DNA of 64,000 nucleotides from Sphingopyxis sp. FD7. GTDB taxonomy: Bacteria > Pseudomonadota > Alphaproteobacteria > Sphingomonadales > Sphingomonadaceae. The notes beneath the pieces are model-generated. The model did not search any database. It had not been told where the DNA came from and worked only from the letters and a program-made list of their open reading frames with translations. This document shows, piece by piece, positions 9,093-17,097 of the stretch (position 1 is its first letter; each line of letters begins with the position of its first letter). A program made the position numbers and the translations under genes. The stretch lies in contig NZ_AP017899.1 in the NCBI RefSeq assembly GCF_003609835.1, forward strand, positions 178,613 through 242,612, in the 5' to 3' direction.

Positions 9093-9596
9093 ATGGTGGT
9101 GGGAGAGTCGAGCTTGGAAACGAACAATGCCTATCCGCCCGGCACGCGGCCGCAGGACTGGGTAACTGCGCAGACCCCGGTCGGTTTCGCGTTGCAAAGC
9201 GTGACCAAGAAGGCGGCAATCCAGCTCATGGGCTCGCGGCTATGGGGACGCTTCAATCCCAATCACTGGGACCCGGTCTACGCCGCCAAGACCGGCCTCG
9301 ACGCGCCGATCCAGACCGGCGAAATGTCTTCGGCCTATATCGCCGAAATGTGCGTCAACCATTTCGGCAAGTGGTTCTTCACCGGCGCTCGGATCAGTTG
9401 CAAGTATATCGCCGCGACGCTCGCCAACGAGGTCATCTCGACCCATGGAGTGATTACCGCCAAGCGGGATGAGGGCGACAAGGTGCATTTCACGGTCGAT
9501 TTGTGGGCGCAGAACGAACGCGGTGAGAAGAAGACCGCCGGCACGCTCGAAATCGCCATTCCAAGGGATCTTCGCACCGAGGAGGCCGCACGATGA
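9093..9596 (+). CDS. MaoC-like hot-dog protein, ChsH1-type hydratase subunit candidate
   Basis: A protein of about 167 residues with the MaoC hot-dog pattern. The family active-site stretch D-x-N-P-x-H appears as R53-F-N-P-N-H58, followed by WDPVYAAKTGLDAPIQTG: the His is kept but the usual Asp is Arg. The start is uncertain. An upstream reading from GTG 8991 would translate through the operator and TTGACA element, so I reject it. ATG 9093 is used here; TTG 9114 has a better ribosome site (GGGAGAG) and would give 160 residues. The gene overlaps the next by ATGA, beginning a four-gene unit. The likely role is hydration of an enoyl-CoA together with its neighbour. Confidence 0.75.
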   Translation: MVVGESSLETNNAYPPGTRPQDWVTAQTPVGFALQSVTKKAAIQLMGSRLWGRFNPNHWDPVYAAKTGLDAPIQTGEMSSAYIAEMCVNHFGKWFFTGARISCKYIAATLANEVISTHGVITAKRDEGDKVHFTVDLWAQNERGEKKTAGTLEIAIPRDLRTEEAAR

Positions 9597-10126
9597 CGAA
9601 GGACGTTGCGACCGACTCGCTAAAGCCGATGAGCGAAATCCAGATTGCCCAGACCCGTGCCTTCATCGACGGACTGGAGCAGGGGGCGGTGCCCTACTGG
9701 GATGCGGTCGAGATTGGCGACGAACTGGCCCGCGAGCTGATGCTCTCTCCCGAACTGATCATACTTTACGCCGACGGCGTCGAGGACTTCAATCCGTGGT
9801 ACGAAGGGTGGACGATGAACGGCTGGCGGGGACCAGGCTCCTCGCCCTTCGGCGGTGCGATCGTCCCGCCGCTGCTGGTGTCGCACTTCGTGCTGGCGGT
9901 GCAGTTCGACCATACCAAGCCGTTCGCGATCGGTTCCATCCACACGATGCACGAATCCGAGATTCTTGCGCCGATCCCGGTGGGCACAACGGTCGAGATT
10001 CGCACCCGCGCCACCGACAAGTTCGAGAAGCGCGGACGGCGCTACGTTAGGCATCAGGTCACGGTAACCGACATCGTCAACGGCACGCTCTACTTCCGCG
10101 AGCAGCGGGATATCATGTCGCTATGA
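9593..10126 (+). CDS. MaoC-like N-terminal-type hot-dog protein (ChsH2 N-domain-like)
   Basis: A 177-residue hot-dog fold protein. The family motif reads D65-F-N-P-W-Y70 in the context ILYADGVEDFNPWYEG, so the Asp is kept and the His is Tyr, the reverse of the preceding protein. GGAIVPPLLVSHF follows, typical of FAS1-like/MaoC N-domains. In actinobacterial steroid side-chain degradation the ChsH2 protein joins such a domain to a DUF35 domain; here the DUF35 part is the next gene, overlapping by ATGA. The two MaoC-like proteins probably form a heteromer acting on an acyl-CoA (inference from family and order). Confidence 0.78.
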   Translation: MTKDVATDSLKPMSEIQIAQTRAFIDGLEQGAVPYWDAVEIGDELARELMLSPELIILYADGVEDFNPWYEGWTMNGWRGPGSSPFGGAIVPPLLVSHFVLAVQFDHTKPFAIGSIHTMHESEILAPIPVGTTVEIRTRATDKFEKRGRRYVRHQVTVTDIVNGTLYFREQRDIMSL

Positions 10127-10557
10127 CCGGCAATTCCCCATCGACTGGACAGCCGGTGGTAGAGGGACTGTTCACGTTCGCGGACGGCAGGATCGCGCTG
10201 ACGGGTTCGCTCTGTTCAGGCTGCGGGGCGCAATATTTCCCGCGCGTCGAGGGGTGCCGCGATCCGTCCTGTGCCAGCGGCGAACTCGCCGATTGCGAGC
10301 TGCCGCGCTCGGGCACCCTCTACAGCTATAGCTGGCAGGCCTATCGCCCGCCCGACCTGTATCCGGCTGACGACTGGCAGCCCTACGCGCTCGGCACGGT
10401 CGAGTTGAGCCCTGGCTTGCGGGTGCTTTCGCGGCTCGACGTTCCGCGCTCCGACCTCAGCATCGGCATGGTGCTGGAGCTTGGCGCAGATGTCCTTGCA
10501 CGGACCGACGACGCACCCGTCATCGGATATGTTTTCCGCCAGGGGGCGGCAAACTGA
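10123..10557 (+). CDS. DUF35 zinc-ribbon / OB-fold protein, aldolase partner candidate
   Basis: A 144-residue protein with a rubredoxin-like zinc ribbon (C31, C34, C45, C50 in CSGCGAQYFPRVEGCRDPSC) and a following OB-fold ending in VIGYVFRQ. DUF35 proteins partner with thiolase-like enzymes and help bind the acyl-CoA; ChsH2's C-domain does this for the Ltp2 aldolase. The gene overlaps its upstream neighbour by ATGA and the thiolase-like gene by one base, so matched expression with a fixed complex is likely. I am sure of the family; the partner assignment is by context. Confidence 0.85.
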   Translation: MTGNSPSTGQPVVEGLFTFADGRIALTGSLCSGCGAQYFPRVEGCRDPSCASGELADCELPRSGTLYSYSWQAYRPPDLYPADDWQPYALGTVELSPGLRVLSRLDVPRSDLSIGMVLELGADVLARTDDAPVIGYVFRQGAAN

Positions 10558-11747
10558 TGCGGTCGGTACATCTCCTCGGCGCGGGCGCCCATCCGTGGGG
10601 CAAGTTTCCCGGCAAGTCGCAGGTCGAACTGGCGCGCTTCGCCATCGCCGAAGCGCTCGGCGATGCCGGGCGTGAGTGGCGTGAGGTCGAGGCGATGGTC
10701 GCGGCAAGTTCGCGCTTCGAGGGCGGCATGGGCTGGGGGCTCCACGCCAATGAGATCGTTCAGAACTCCTCCGAACACGGTATGACCTGCATCAACGTCG
10801 GCGGGGCGTGCGCGGCAGGAGCGATCGCATTTACCACTGCCCATGCGCTTGTCGCCAGCGGCCAGTGCGACCTTGCGATCGCGGTCGGTGCGGAACGGAT
10901 GCCGAAAGGGTTCATCGCGCGGCCGCCGGGCGGGGCGGACGATGCCGGGGATCACGACTTCGTTCGCTGGCGGGCGCTTGGCGCGACAAACCCTGTGTAC
11001 TGGGCAATGGAGGCGCGGCGGAGACAACACGACCACGGCACCAGCGCGCGTACGTTCGCACAGGCATCGGTGCTGATGCACGACAACGCGATCGGCAATC
11101 GGCGGGCACGCTATCGCAAGGCTTGCACGGTGGAGGAGGTGCTCGCCTCGCCCGAGGTGGCAGACCCGCTGCACCTGCTCGAAATCTGCGCGGTCAGCGA
11201 TGGCGCCGCTGCGGTCGTGCTGGGTTCGGAACGGTATGCGCGTGAATCGGGGGGCAGGGCGCTCCGCGTTGCGGGCTGCGCTGCTGCGACGGGCACTTTC
11301 GGAGATCCGGCAATGCGGATTCCCATGGTCTCGGGCAATCCACGCGAAGGCGGGACGCACACCAGCGAAGTGGTCAACGCTGTGAACCGCGCCATGGCGA
11401 TGGCGGGGATCGGCCACGCTGACGTCGATCTGCTCGAGATTGCGGACAATTCGGTGTGGCAGATCCTTGCCTGGCCCGAACTGTTCGGGTTCGCGGAGCC
11501 TGGGCAGGCAGACTGGATGCTCGAGCACGGACGTCTCGGCATCGATGGCGACCTGCCGGTCAATCCGAGCGGCGGTTTTCTGTCATTTGGCGAGGCGACG
11601 ACCGCGCAGGCGCTGCTACAGGTGTGCGAAGTCGCTTGGCAGCTACGCGGCGAGGCTGAAGGGCATCAGGTACCCGATGCGAAAGTCGGGATGACGGCGG
11701 TGCTCGGCCTAGGCGCCAACGGCGGTTCGGTGATCCTGCAACGTTAG
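10557..11747 (+). CDS. SCP2-type thiolase-like protein, Ltp2-like aldolase candidate
   Basis: A 396-residue protein of the thiolase superfamily. The nucleophile region is present (INVGGACAAGAI, Cys85). The usual HDxF motif is replaced by EIADNSVW, and the C-terminal GHP motif by SGGFLSFGEATTAQA, so two of the expected catalytic histidines are missing. Loss of such residues is known for Ltp2-type enzymes, which perform retro-aldol cleavage rather than thiolysis. Together with the DUF35 and MaoC-like genes just upstream it forms a hydratase-aldolase cassette of the ChsH1-ChsH2-Ltp2 kind. Ordinary thiolase activity seems less likely. Confidence 0.8.
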   Translation: MRSVHLLGAGAHPWGKFPGKSQVELARFAIAEALGDAGREWREVEAMVAASSRFEGGMGWGLHANEIVQNSSEHGMTCINVGGACAAGAIAFTTAHALVASGQCDLAIAVGAERMPKGFIARPPGGADDAGDHDFVRWRALGATNPVYWAMEARRRQHDHGTSARTFAQASVLMHDNAIGNRRARYRKACTVEEVLASPEVADPLHLLEICAVSDGAAAVVLGSERYARESGGRALRVAGCAAATGTFGDPAMRIPMVSGNPREGGTHTSEVVNAVNRAMAMAGIGHADVDLLEIADNSVWQILAWPELFGFAEPGQADWMLEHGRLGIDGDLPVNPSGGFLSFGEATTAQALLQVCEVAWQLRGEAEGHQVPDAKVGMTAVLGLGANGGSVILQR

Positions 11748-11800
11748 TGCGTGGTCATGGAGCGGGAAGCACCGCAGCCCTAGCCTCGTTTTCAGTTAAG

Positions 11801-11880
11801 CGGCACCGGCCCACACCCCCACCCGGCCACCCAATGATAGTACCCTATGGGTGGCCGGGTGGGGGTGTGGGCCGGTGCCG
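11801..11880. terminator. 33-bp perfect stem-loop between convergent genes
   Basis: Bases 11801-11833 and 11848-11880 are exact reverse complements, leaving a 14-base loop. The stem is very GC-rich. Partial extra pairing outside it (CTCGTTTT near 11786 with AAAACGAG near 11895) places T- or A-rich tracts beside the stem on each strand. It lies 53 bases after the thiolase-like stop and 23 bases beyond the stop of the leftward monooxygenase, so a two-way terminator is the simplest reading. The length and perfection exceed ordinary terminators. Confidence 0.75.
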
Positions 11881-11903
11881 ATTCAGCGAAGCTTAAAACG
11901 AGT

Positions 11904-13511
11904 CTAGCGCAGTGTGAAGCCGCTATAGCCCTCGGCCGCGACATTCTCGATGATCCGGCGATAGTAGCGTACCCCGCCCGAATAGGGCATGAAGACCCGT
12001 GGCTTGCCGGGCATTTCCGCGCCGACGTAATACGACGGGGTCATCAGGTAGAGCGTTTCGGCGGCGCGCTCGTTGACGTGCTCGACCCAGGCGCGCTCGG
12101 CAGCCTCGTCTGCCTCGATCTCACCGATACCGTGTTCGCGCGCGTGAACCAACAGGTCGGCGAGCCAGTCGAGCTGTTCCTCGCTCGACAGCAGCACATT
12201 GCTCAGCAGCGAGGGGCTGCCTGGGCCGCCGACGATGAACATATTGGGAAAGCCGTTTACGGCGAGCCCGAGCTGCGTCACCGGTCCGGCCTCCCATTTC
12301 TCGGCGAGCGTGACATCGTGGCGGCCGATGATGGCCGGGGCCAGCAGTGAGCCGGTGAAGGTGTCGAACCCGGTTGCATATACCACCACGTCGAACGGAA
12401 TTTCGGCGGCACTCGTCCGTATCCCCTCAGAATAGAACTCGACGATCGGGGTTTCAGCAAGGTCGACCAGCGCCACGTTGTCGCGATTGAAGGTCTCGTA
12501 GAACCCATCGTCGACCGAGGGGCGCCGGGTGCCGAACGGGAAGCCTTGCGGGGTCAGCTTTTCGCGTAGCACCGGATCGTGAACCTTCGCCGCAATCTTG
12601 CGCTGGATAAACTCGGACGCTGTGCGATTGGATTCGAGGTCGAGGAGAATGTCCTTATAGGTCAACGCAAAGCCGAATCCGAGCTTGTGCCAAGCTTTCT
12701 CGTACTCGCGCTCGCGCTCCTCGGGCGTGACATCCAGCGCCGATTTGCCGTTAGGAATGAAGCCAAGTCCGCTAGGCGAATTGCGCGCGTCCTTTCGCCG
12801 CTGGCGATAGTTGGCCTTGATCTCAGCGTCCTCCTCGTCGGTGACAGGGGCGTTGGCGGCCGGGATCGAGTAGTTCGCGGTGCGCTGGAACACCGACAGG
12901 TGCTCGGCTTGCTCGGCCACGATCGGGGTCATCTGCACACCCGACGACCCGGTGCCGATAATAGCGACCCGCTTGCCCGACAGATCCACACCATCGCGCG
13001 GCCAAGTCGCGCTGTAGAGCACGCGGCCGCGGTAATTCTCCTGCCCGGGATAGATGGTGTTCTTGGGGCGCGACAGTTGCCCCATCGCCAGGATCAGGTA
13101 ACGCGCGCGGTACTCGCGCTCGCTGCCGGTCGAAACGATCCACACCTGCGTCTTCTCGCAATAGCGCGCGCTTTCGAGGCGGGTCGAGAGATCGATCGAG
13201 TTGCGCAGGTCGAACCGGTCCGCCACGTGATTGATATACGCGAGGATTTCCGGCTGACGGGCGTAGCGTTCGGACCAGCGCCAGTCCTGCTCGAGTTCCT
13301 CGGAGAAACGATAGGAGTAGTCGAAACTTTCCACGTCGCAGCGGGCGCCGGGATATCGGTTGAAGTTCCACACCCCGCCGATCTCGTCCGACGCCTCTAT
13401 CACCCGCGTGCGGAAGCCCTTTTCGCGCAGCCCCCACAGCGCCCGCAAGCCTGCGAATCCGGCGCCGACCACGAGCGCATCCAGTGCAATTTCAGCGTCA
13501 CCCTCTGCCAT
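11904..13511 (-). CDS. Baeyer-Villiger-type flavin monooxygenase with an altered fingerprint
   Basis: A flavoprotein of about 535 residues. The N-terminal FAD motif GAGFAGL, the GGVWNFNRYPGARCD segment and the second dinucleotide motif GTGSSG fit class B (type I BVMO) enzymes that insert oxygen next to a ketone using NADPH. The BVMO fingerprint FxGxxxHxxxW[P/D] reads YRGRVLYSATWP, with Tyr in place of the key His. The start is ATG 13511; an in-frame GTG at 13526 would add 5 residues. A palindromic operator sits just upstream. It converges on the thiolase operon and shares the island's presumed TetR control. A probable substrate is a ketone intermediate. Confidence 0.88.
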   Translation of the reverse strand: MAEGDAEIALDALVVGAGFAGLRALWGLREKGFRTRVIEASDEIGGVWNFNRYPGARCDVESFDYSYRFSEELEQDWRWSERYARQPEILAYINHVADRFDLRNSIDLSTRLESARYCEKTQVWIVSTGSEREYRARYLILAMGQLSRPKNTIYPGQENYRGRVLYSATWPRDGVDLSGKRVAIIGTGSSGVQMTPIVAEQAEHLSVFQRTANYSIPAANAPVTDEEDAEIKANYRQRRKDARNSPSGLGFIPNGKSALDVTPEEREREYEKAWHKLGFGFALTYKDILLDLESNRTASEFIQRKIAAKVHDPVLREKLTPQGFPFGTRRPSVDDGFYETFNRDNVALVDLAETPIVEFYSEGIRTSAAEIPFDVVVYATGFDTFTGSLLAPAIIGRHDVTLAEKWEAGPVTQLGLAVNGFPNMFIVGGPGSPSLLSNVLLSSEEQLDWLADLLVHAREHGIGEIEADEAAERAWVEHVNERAAETLYLMTPSYYVGAEMPGKPRVFMPYSGGVRYYRRIIENVAAEGYSGFTLR

Positions 13512-13539
13512 ACCCCCGTTGTCCACGAACGGTCGGTTT

Positions 13540-13559
13540 TGTCAACATAGGTGTTGACA
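13540..13559. promoter_or_regulatory. Candidate TetR operator C, divergent BVMO / acyl-CoA ligase promoters
   Basis: TGTCAACATAGGTGTTGACA is a perfect 8-4-8 palindrome. Each arm is a TTGACA element on one strand, pointing left to the monooxygenase and right to the ligase, so one bound dimer could block both. The inner core matches the sites at 9032 and 17011. Clear -10 boxes are not seen. Confidence 0.65.
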
Positions 13560-13771
13560 TTTTTTGCCCTCTCGATGATCGATTGAGCGATGCTGTTTGA
13601 AAAGCGGGGTCACGGGCCGCGTATTACGCTGTATGGATGGGCCAAAATCGCCGTTTGTGTCGCTGCTTCGGAAAATGCTCGGTGCAGTTAATTCAACGGC
13701 TGCATTGACTGCTTGCCGGGTTCGAGCTTGCAGGCGCAGGCTGATCGTGAAGATGTCCAAGGGAGGGAACC

Positions 13772-15469
13772 GTGCCGACTGGGCGTAAGCCGATTGCAGA
13801 TCGCCGGGAGGACCTGGTCGCGCGGGGACCGCGCTGGCACCCTCGCACGATCCACGAGGTGCTCGATGACGCGGCGCTCGCCTTTCCCGACCGGCCCCTG
13901 GTCCTGGCTGACGATCGCGTCCGCACCTATGCCGACGTGGTCCGCCATTCGCTCCGGATCGCCGCCGGGCTGATAGCAATGGGGGTGCGACCGGGTGAAA
14001 AGGTTGCGCTGGTGATGGGCAACTTTCCCGATTACGTCGCGCTGAAATACGCCATTTCCCGGATCGGCGCGGTCGCGGTGCCGGTCAACGTACTGCTCAA
14101 GGCGGACGAACTGGCGTATGTCCTGCGCCAGTCCGACAGCGTGGCATTGATCACGATGGACAGTTTTCGCGGGGTAGATCATCTGGCGATCCTGGACGCG
14201 GCTTGTCCGGGTTGGGCCGATGATGGCGGGTCGGCGCTCCCTGCCTTGCGACACGTGGTAGTGTTCGAGACGGGGGAAAAAGAACCCCGGAAAGGGTGCC
14301 GCACCTTCCGCAGTCTGGATGCTGCACCGGTGGCAATGCCCCCGGTCGCCGCCGATGCGATCTGCGACATACTGTTCACCTCGGGCACCACTGGCCCGCC
14401 CAAGGGTGTCCAGCTCACCCACGATATGCTTATGCGCACCGCCTACGGCAGCGCCTATGCCCGTGCGTTCGAGGATGGGCGGAGAATCATCTTCTCGCTG
14501 CCGTTGTATCATGTGTTCGGTTACGTCGAGGGAATGCTGGCTGTGCCGTTCGTCGGCGGAGCGATCATCCCCCGACTGAAGTTCGATCCGATCGACACTC
14601 TACAAGGGATCGAGCGGCACCGGGCGTCGGATGCGCTCCTCATACCGGCCATGTCACTGGCGCTCATTGAAACTGTGGAGCCCGAACAATTCGATCTTTC
14701 GTCACTTCATTATGCACTCGCATCGGGTGGCAAAGCGCCACCGAGGCTGTGGTCGTTGCTGCGCGAACGGCTCGGTGTGACGGAAATCACCACTGGTTAT
14801 GGCATGACCGAGACTACCGCCTCGACAACGGTTACGCAGCCGGATGACCCTGACCAGCGCCTGCTCACAACCAACGGCAGATTGCGCGAGGTCGGCCCCG
14901 CGGCCGATCCGGCGCTCGACGGAATTCTGGTCGATTACAGGGTGGTGGACTTGGTCAGTGGTGCTGAATTGCCGCCGGGCGAAATGGGCGAGCTTCAGGC
15001 CCGCGGGATCGGTGTTACCAAGGGATACTACAGGAAACCGTTGGAGACTGCCCAGGCATTCACCTCCGATGGTTGGCTGCGGACGGGCGATCTCGGCTCG
15101 ATCGACGCGGATCGTTACATCACGCTTCTCGGGCGGACCAAGGAATCGTACCGCTGCGGCGGCGAACAGGTTCTGCCGAGCGAGGTCGAGGATGTAATTG
15201 CCGAATTCGCCGGCGTCCACATGGTCCACGTTGCGCCGCTGCCCGACGAGAGGATGGGCGAGGTGGGTGTCGCGTTCGTTGTTCGTGCAGCCGGTTCGGC
15301 ACTATCGGAGGATGCGATCATCGAGCAGGCCCGGGCAAGGCTCGCCCGGTTCAAGGTCCCGCGTCATGTGATTTTCATCACGGAAAGCGAAATTCCGGCG
15401 ACCGCATCAGGGCGTGCGAAGAAATTCGAGTTGACCGGGATGGCGCAGGAAAGGCTCGGCCCGCGATGA
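13772..15469 (+). CDS. Acyl-CoA ligase (AMP-binding, FadD-like)
   Basis: A 565-residue ligase. The P-loop is DILFTSGTTGPPKG (about residues 203-216), followed by GYGMTET, the hinge GWLRTGDLG, and the C-terminal PATASGRAKKFEL with the catalytic lysine. It activates a carboxylic acid with ATP and CoA through an acyl-AMP. The GTG start is supported by a strong AAGGGAGG ribosome site 8 bases upstream; 200 bases without a clear gene separate it from the operator at 13540. The stop overlaps the SDR start by ATGA. In this island it probably commits the acid released by ester cleavage to CoA-bound degradation (inference). Confidence 0.92.
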   Translation: MPTGRKPIADRREDLVARGPRWHPRTIHEVLDDAALAFPDRPLVLADDRVRTYADVVRHSLRIAAGLIAMGVRPGEKVALVMGNFPDYVALKYAISRIGAVAVPVNVLLKADELAYVLRQSDSVALITMDSFRGVDHLAILDAACPGWADDGGSALPALRHVVVFETGEKEPRKGCRTFRSLDAAPVAMPPVAADAICDILFTSGTTGPPKGVQLTHDMLMRTAYGSAYARAFEDGRRIIFSLPLYHVFGYVEGMLAVPFVGGAIIPRLKFDPIDTLQGIERHRASDALLIPAMSLALIETVEPEQFDLSSLHYALASGGKAPPRLWSLLRERLGVTEITTGYGMTETTASTTVTQPDDPDQRLLTTNGRLREVGPAADPALDGILVDYRVVDLVSGAELPPGEMGELQARGIGVTKGYYRKPLETAQAFTSDGWLRTGDLGSIDADRYITLLGRTKESYRCGGEQVLPSEVEDVIAEFAGVHMVHVAPLPDERMGEVGVAFVVRAAGSALSEDAIIEQARARLARFKVPRHVIFITESEIPATASGRAKKFELTGMAQERLGPR

Positions 15470-16218
15470 CCCGCCCGGTGGCCATCGTGACGGGCGCGGC
15501 GCGCGGTATCGGGGCGGCGATTGTGCTGCGTCTCGCTCAGGATGGACACGACGTGGCGCTGGTCGACCTGTCGCGCGACGCTTGCGACGACGCAGTTGCC
15601 GCCGCGCGTGATTGCGGTGTGCAGGCGCGGGCTTTCGCCGCAGACGTTTCGAGCGAGACGGACGTTCGGCGCATGGTGGCGGAAGTCGAGGGGGAGCTTG
15701 GAGCTCCTTTCGTGCTGGTCAACAATGCCGGCATCCTGCGCGATCGTACCATCGCCAATCTCAGCGTGGCGGACTGGTCGGCGGTGATCGACGTCAACCT
15801 GAAGGCCGCCTTCCTTACTTGCCGCGAGATCTTTCCGATCATGCGCCGCGAAGGCGGCGGTCGGATCGTCAACCTTTCGAGCACTGCCGCGCTGGGCACT
15901 TATGGCGAAGCAAACTACTCCGCCGCGAAGGCCGGGGTGATCGGCCTCACGCGTACGCTGGCGATTGAGGGCGGGCGCCACGGGATAACCGCCAATGCAG
16001 TGGCTCCCGGCTTCGTCGTGACCGACATGACCCGCGAGGTCGCACAGCGTAGCGGAGTGAAATTCGATGAGATGGTGGCCCAGATGACGCGCGAAACGGT
16101 GGTCGGGCGGGTCGGCGAGCCGGCCGATATCGCCCACGCAGTCGCGTTCTTCGCCGATCTGCGATCGTCCTATGTGACAGGCCAGACGATGTACGTGGCG
16201 GGCGCTCCACGGGGATGA
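15466..16218 (+). CDS. Short-chain dehydrogenase/reductase (FabG-like)
   Basis: A 250-residue classical SDR. The cofactor motif TGAARGIG, NNAG, the catalytic Ser in LSSTA and the YSAAK Tyr-Lys pair are all present, and the D at the end of the second strand (LVDLS) suggests NAD preference. It probably oxidises or reduces a hydroxyacyl-CoA or alcohol in the island's pathway. The start at 15466 overlaps the ligase stop, and its own stop overlaps the start of the TetR gene (ATGA), so ligase, SDR and regulator form one transcript. Confidence 0.9.
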   Translation: MTRPVAIVTGAARGIGAAIVLRLAQDGHDVALVDLSRDACDDAVAAARDCGVQARAFAADVSSETDVRRMVAEVEGELGAPFVLVNNAGILRDRTIANLSVADWSAVIDVNLKAAFLTCREIFPIMRREGGGRIVNLSSTAALGTYGEANYSAAKAGVIGLTRTLAIEGGRHGITANAVAPGFVVTDMTREVAQRSGVKFDEMVAQMTRETVVGRVGEPADIAHAVAFFADLRSSYVTGQTMYVAGAPRG

Positions 16219-16955
16219 ACCCACCTGCCGACTTGCCACGCGCACCCGGAATCGGGAAAGGTCGCGATGCCTGCCCGTCGGACGAACCGGAACATCGCGA
16301 CATGACCAAGACTTCATCCGTACTCGGACGCCGCAGGTCGGCAGCCAACAAAGGCTCGCGCGCCTCCTACAAGGCTCGCCGCGAGGAAATTCGCGATGCA
16401 GCGATAAACGTGTTCAACCGGCAGGGTTTCGCCAACGCGAGCTTGAGCAAAGTCGCCAAGGAACTCGAGCTCGACCGCGCCACTTTGTATTACTACTTCT
16501 CGTCGAAAGAGGATCTGTTCGACGAGATTGTCGGCGCAGTCCTTGAACGCAACCATGCACTGGCCCGGCGCATTGCGGAGAGCAAGATCAGCCCGCGTCG
16601 CAAGTTGCGCGATCTCGTTACCGCGATGATGGTGTCCTACGGCGAAAACTATCCGCTGCTTTACATCTACGTCCGCGAAGATCTGCGACAGGTCAGCGAC
16701 GCGCGCAGCGAATGGTCCAAACGTATGCGCGGGTTCAACCGTGGTATCGAACAAGCGTTCGTCGAGATCATTGCCGAGGGTCAGCGAGACCAGACTTTCC
16801 GTAAAGTGGGGTCGCCCGAGACTGTGGCGCGCGCGCTGCTCGGAATGCTGAACTGGACTCATCGCTGGTATCGGCCTGATGGTAGCGAGAGCCCGGATGA
16901 AATCGGCAAGACGATGGCCGAAGTCGCCCTGAGCGGGCTCGAATCCCCCTACTGA
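16215..16955 (+). CDS. TetR-family transcriptional regulator
   Basis: A regulator of 246 residues from ATG 16215, which overlaps the SDR stop; an internal ATG at 16302 (MTKTSSVLGRR) would give 217 residues, closer to the usual TetR length. The helix-turn-helix is clear: IRDAAINVFNRQGFANASLSKVAKELELDRATLYYYFSSKEDLF. The C-terminal domain is of the TetR_C type that binds an acyl or small ligand. Related palindromes at 9032, 13540 and 17011 flank the operons of the island, so it probably represses the hydratase, BVMO, ligase and TonB units and is released by a pathway intermediate (inference). Confidence 0.9.
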   Translation: MNPPADLPRAPGIGKGRDACPSDEPEHRDMTKTSSVLGRRRSAANKGSRASYKARREEIRDAAINVFNRQGFANASLSKVAKELELDRATLYYYFSSKEDLFDEIVGAVLERNHALARRIAESKISPRRKLRDLVTAMMVSYGENYPLLYIYVREDLRQVSDARSEWSKRMRGFNRGIEQAFVEIIAEGQRDQTFRKVGSPETVARALLGMLNWTHRWYRPDGSESPDEIGKTMAEVALSGLESPY

Positions 16956-17010
16956 TGGTGTGAGTGCTGGAATCGAAGCCGGGCCCCCGGTCGAACAAGC
17001 ACGCATAAAT

Positions 17011-17030
17011 TTTCCACGTCCATGTTGACA
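17011..17030 (+). promoter_or_regulatory. Candidate TetR operator / promoter B (TonB-esterase-permease operon)
   Basis: TTTCCACGTCCATGTTGACA differs at only four of 20 positions from the site at 9032. Both share the CCACGT-N2-AYGTTG core and a terminal TTGACA, and the similarity continues into an A/T-rich stretch. The TonB receptor begins 68 bases downstream. A further half-site, TGTTGATGTC, follows at about 17047. Confidence 0.62.
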
Positions 17031-17097
17031 AAAATTCCACGACAGTGTTGATGTCGCATCAGCCCGCGGCATCCGTAGGGCAGTTGGGAGACGCGCG

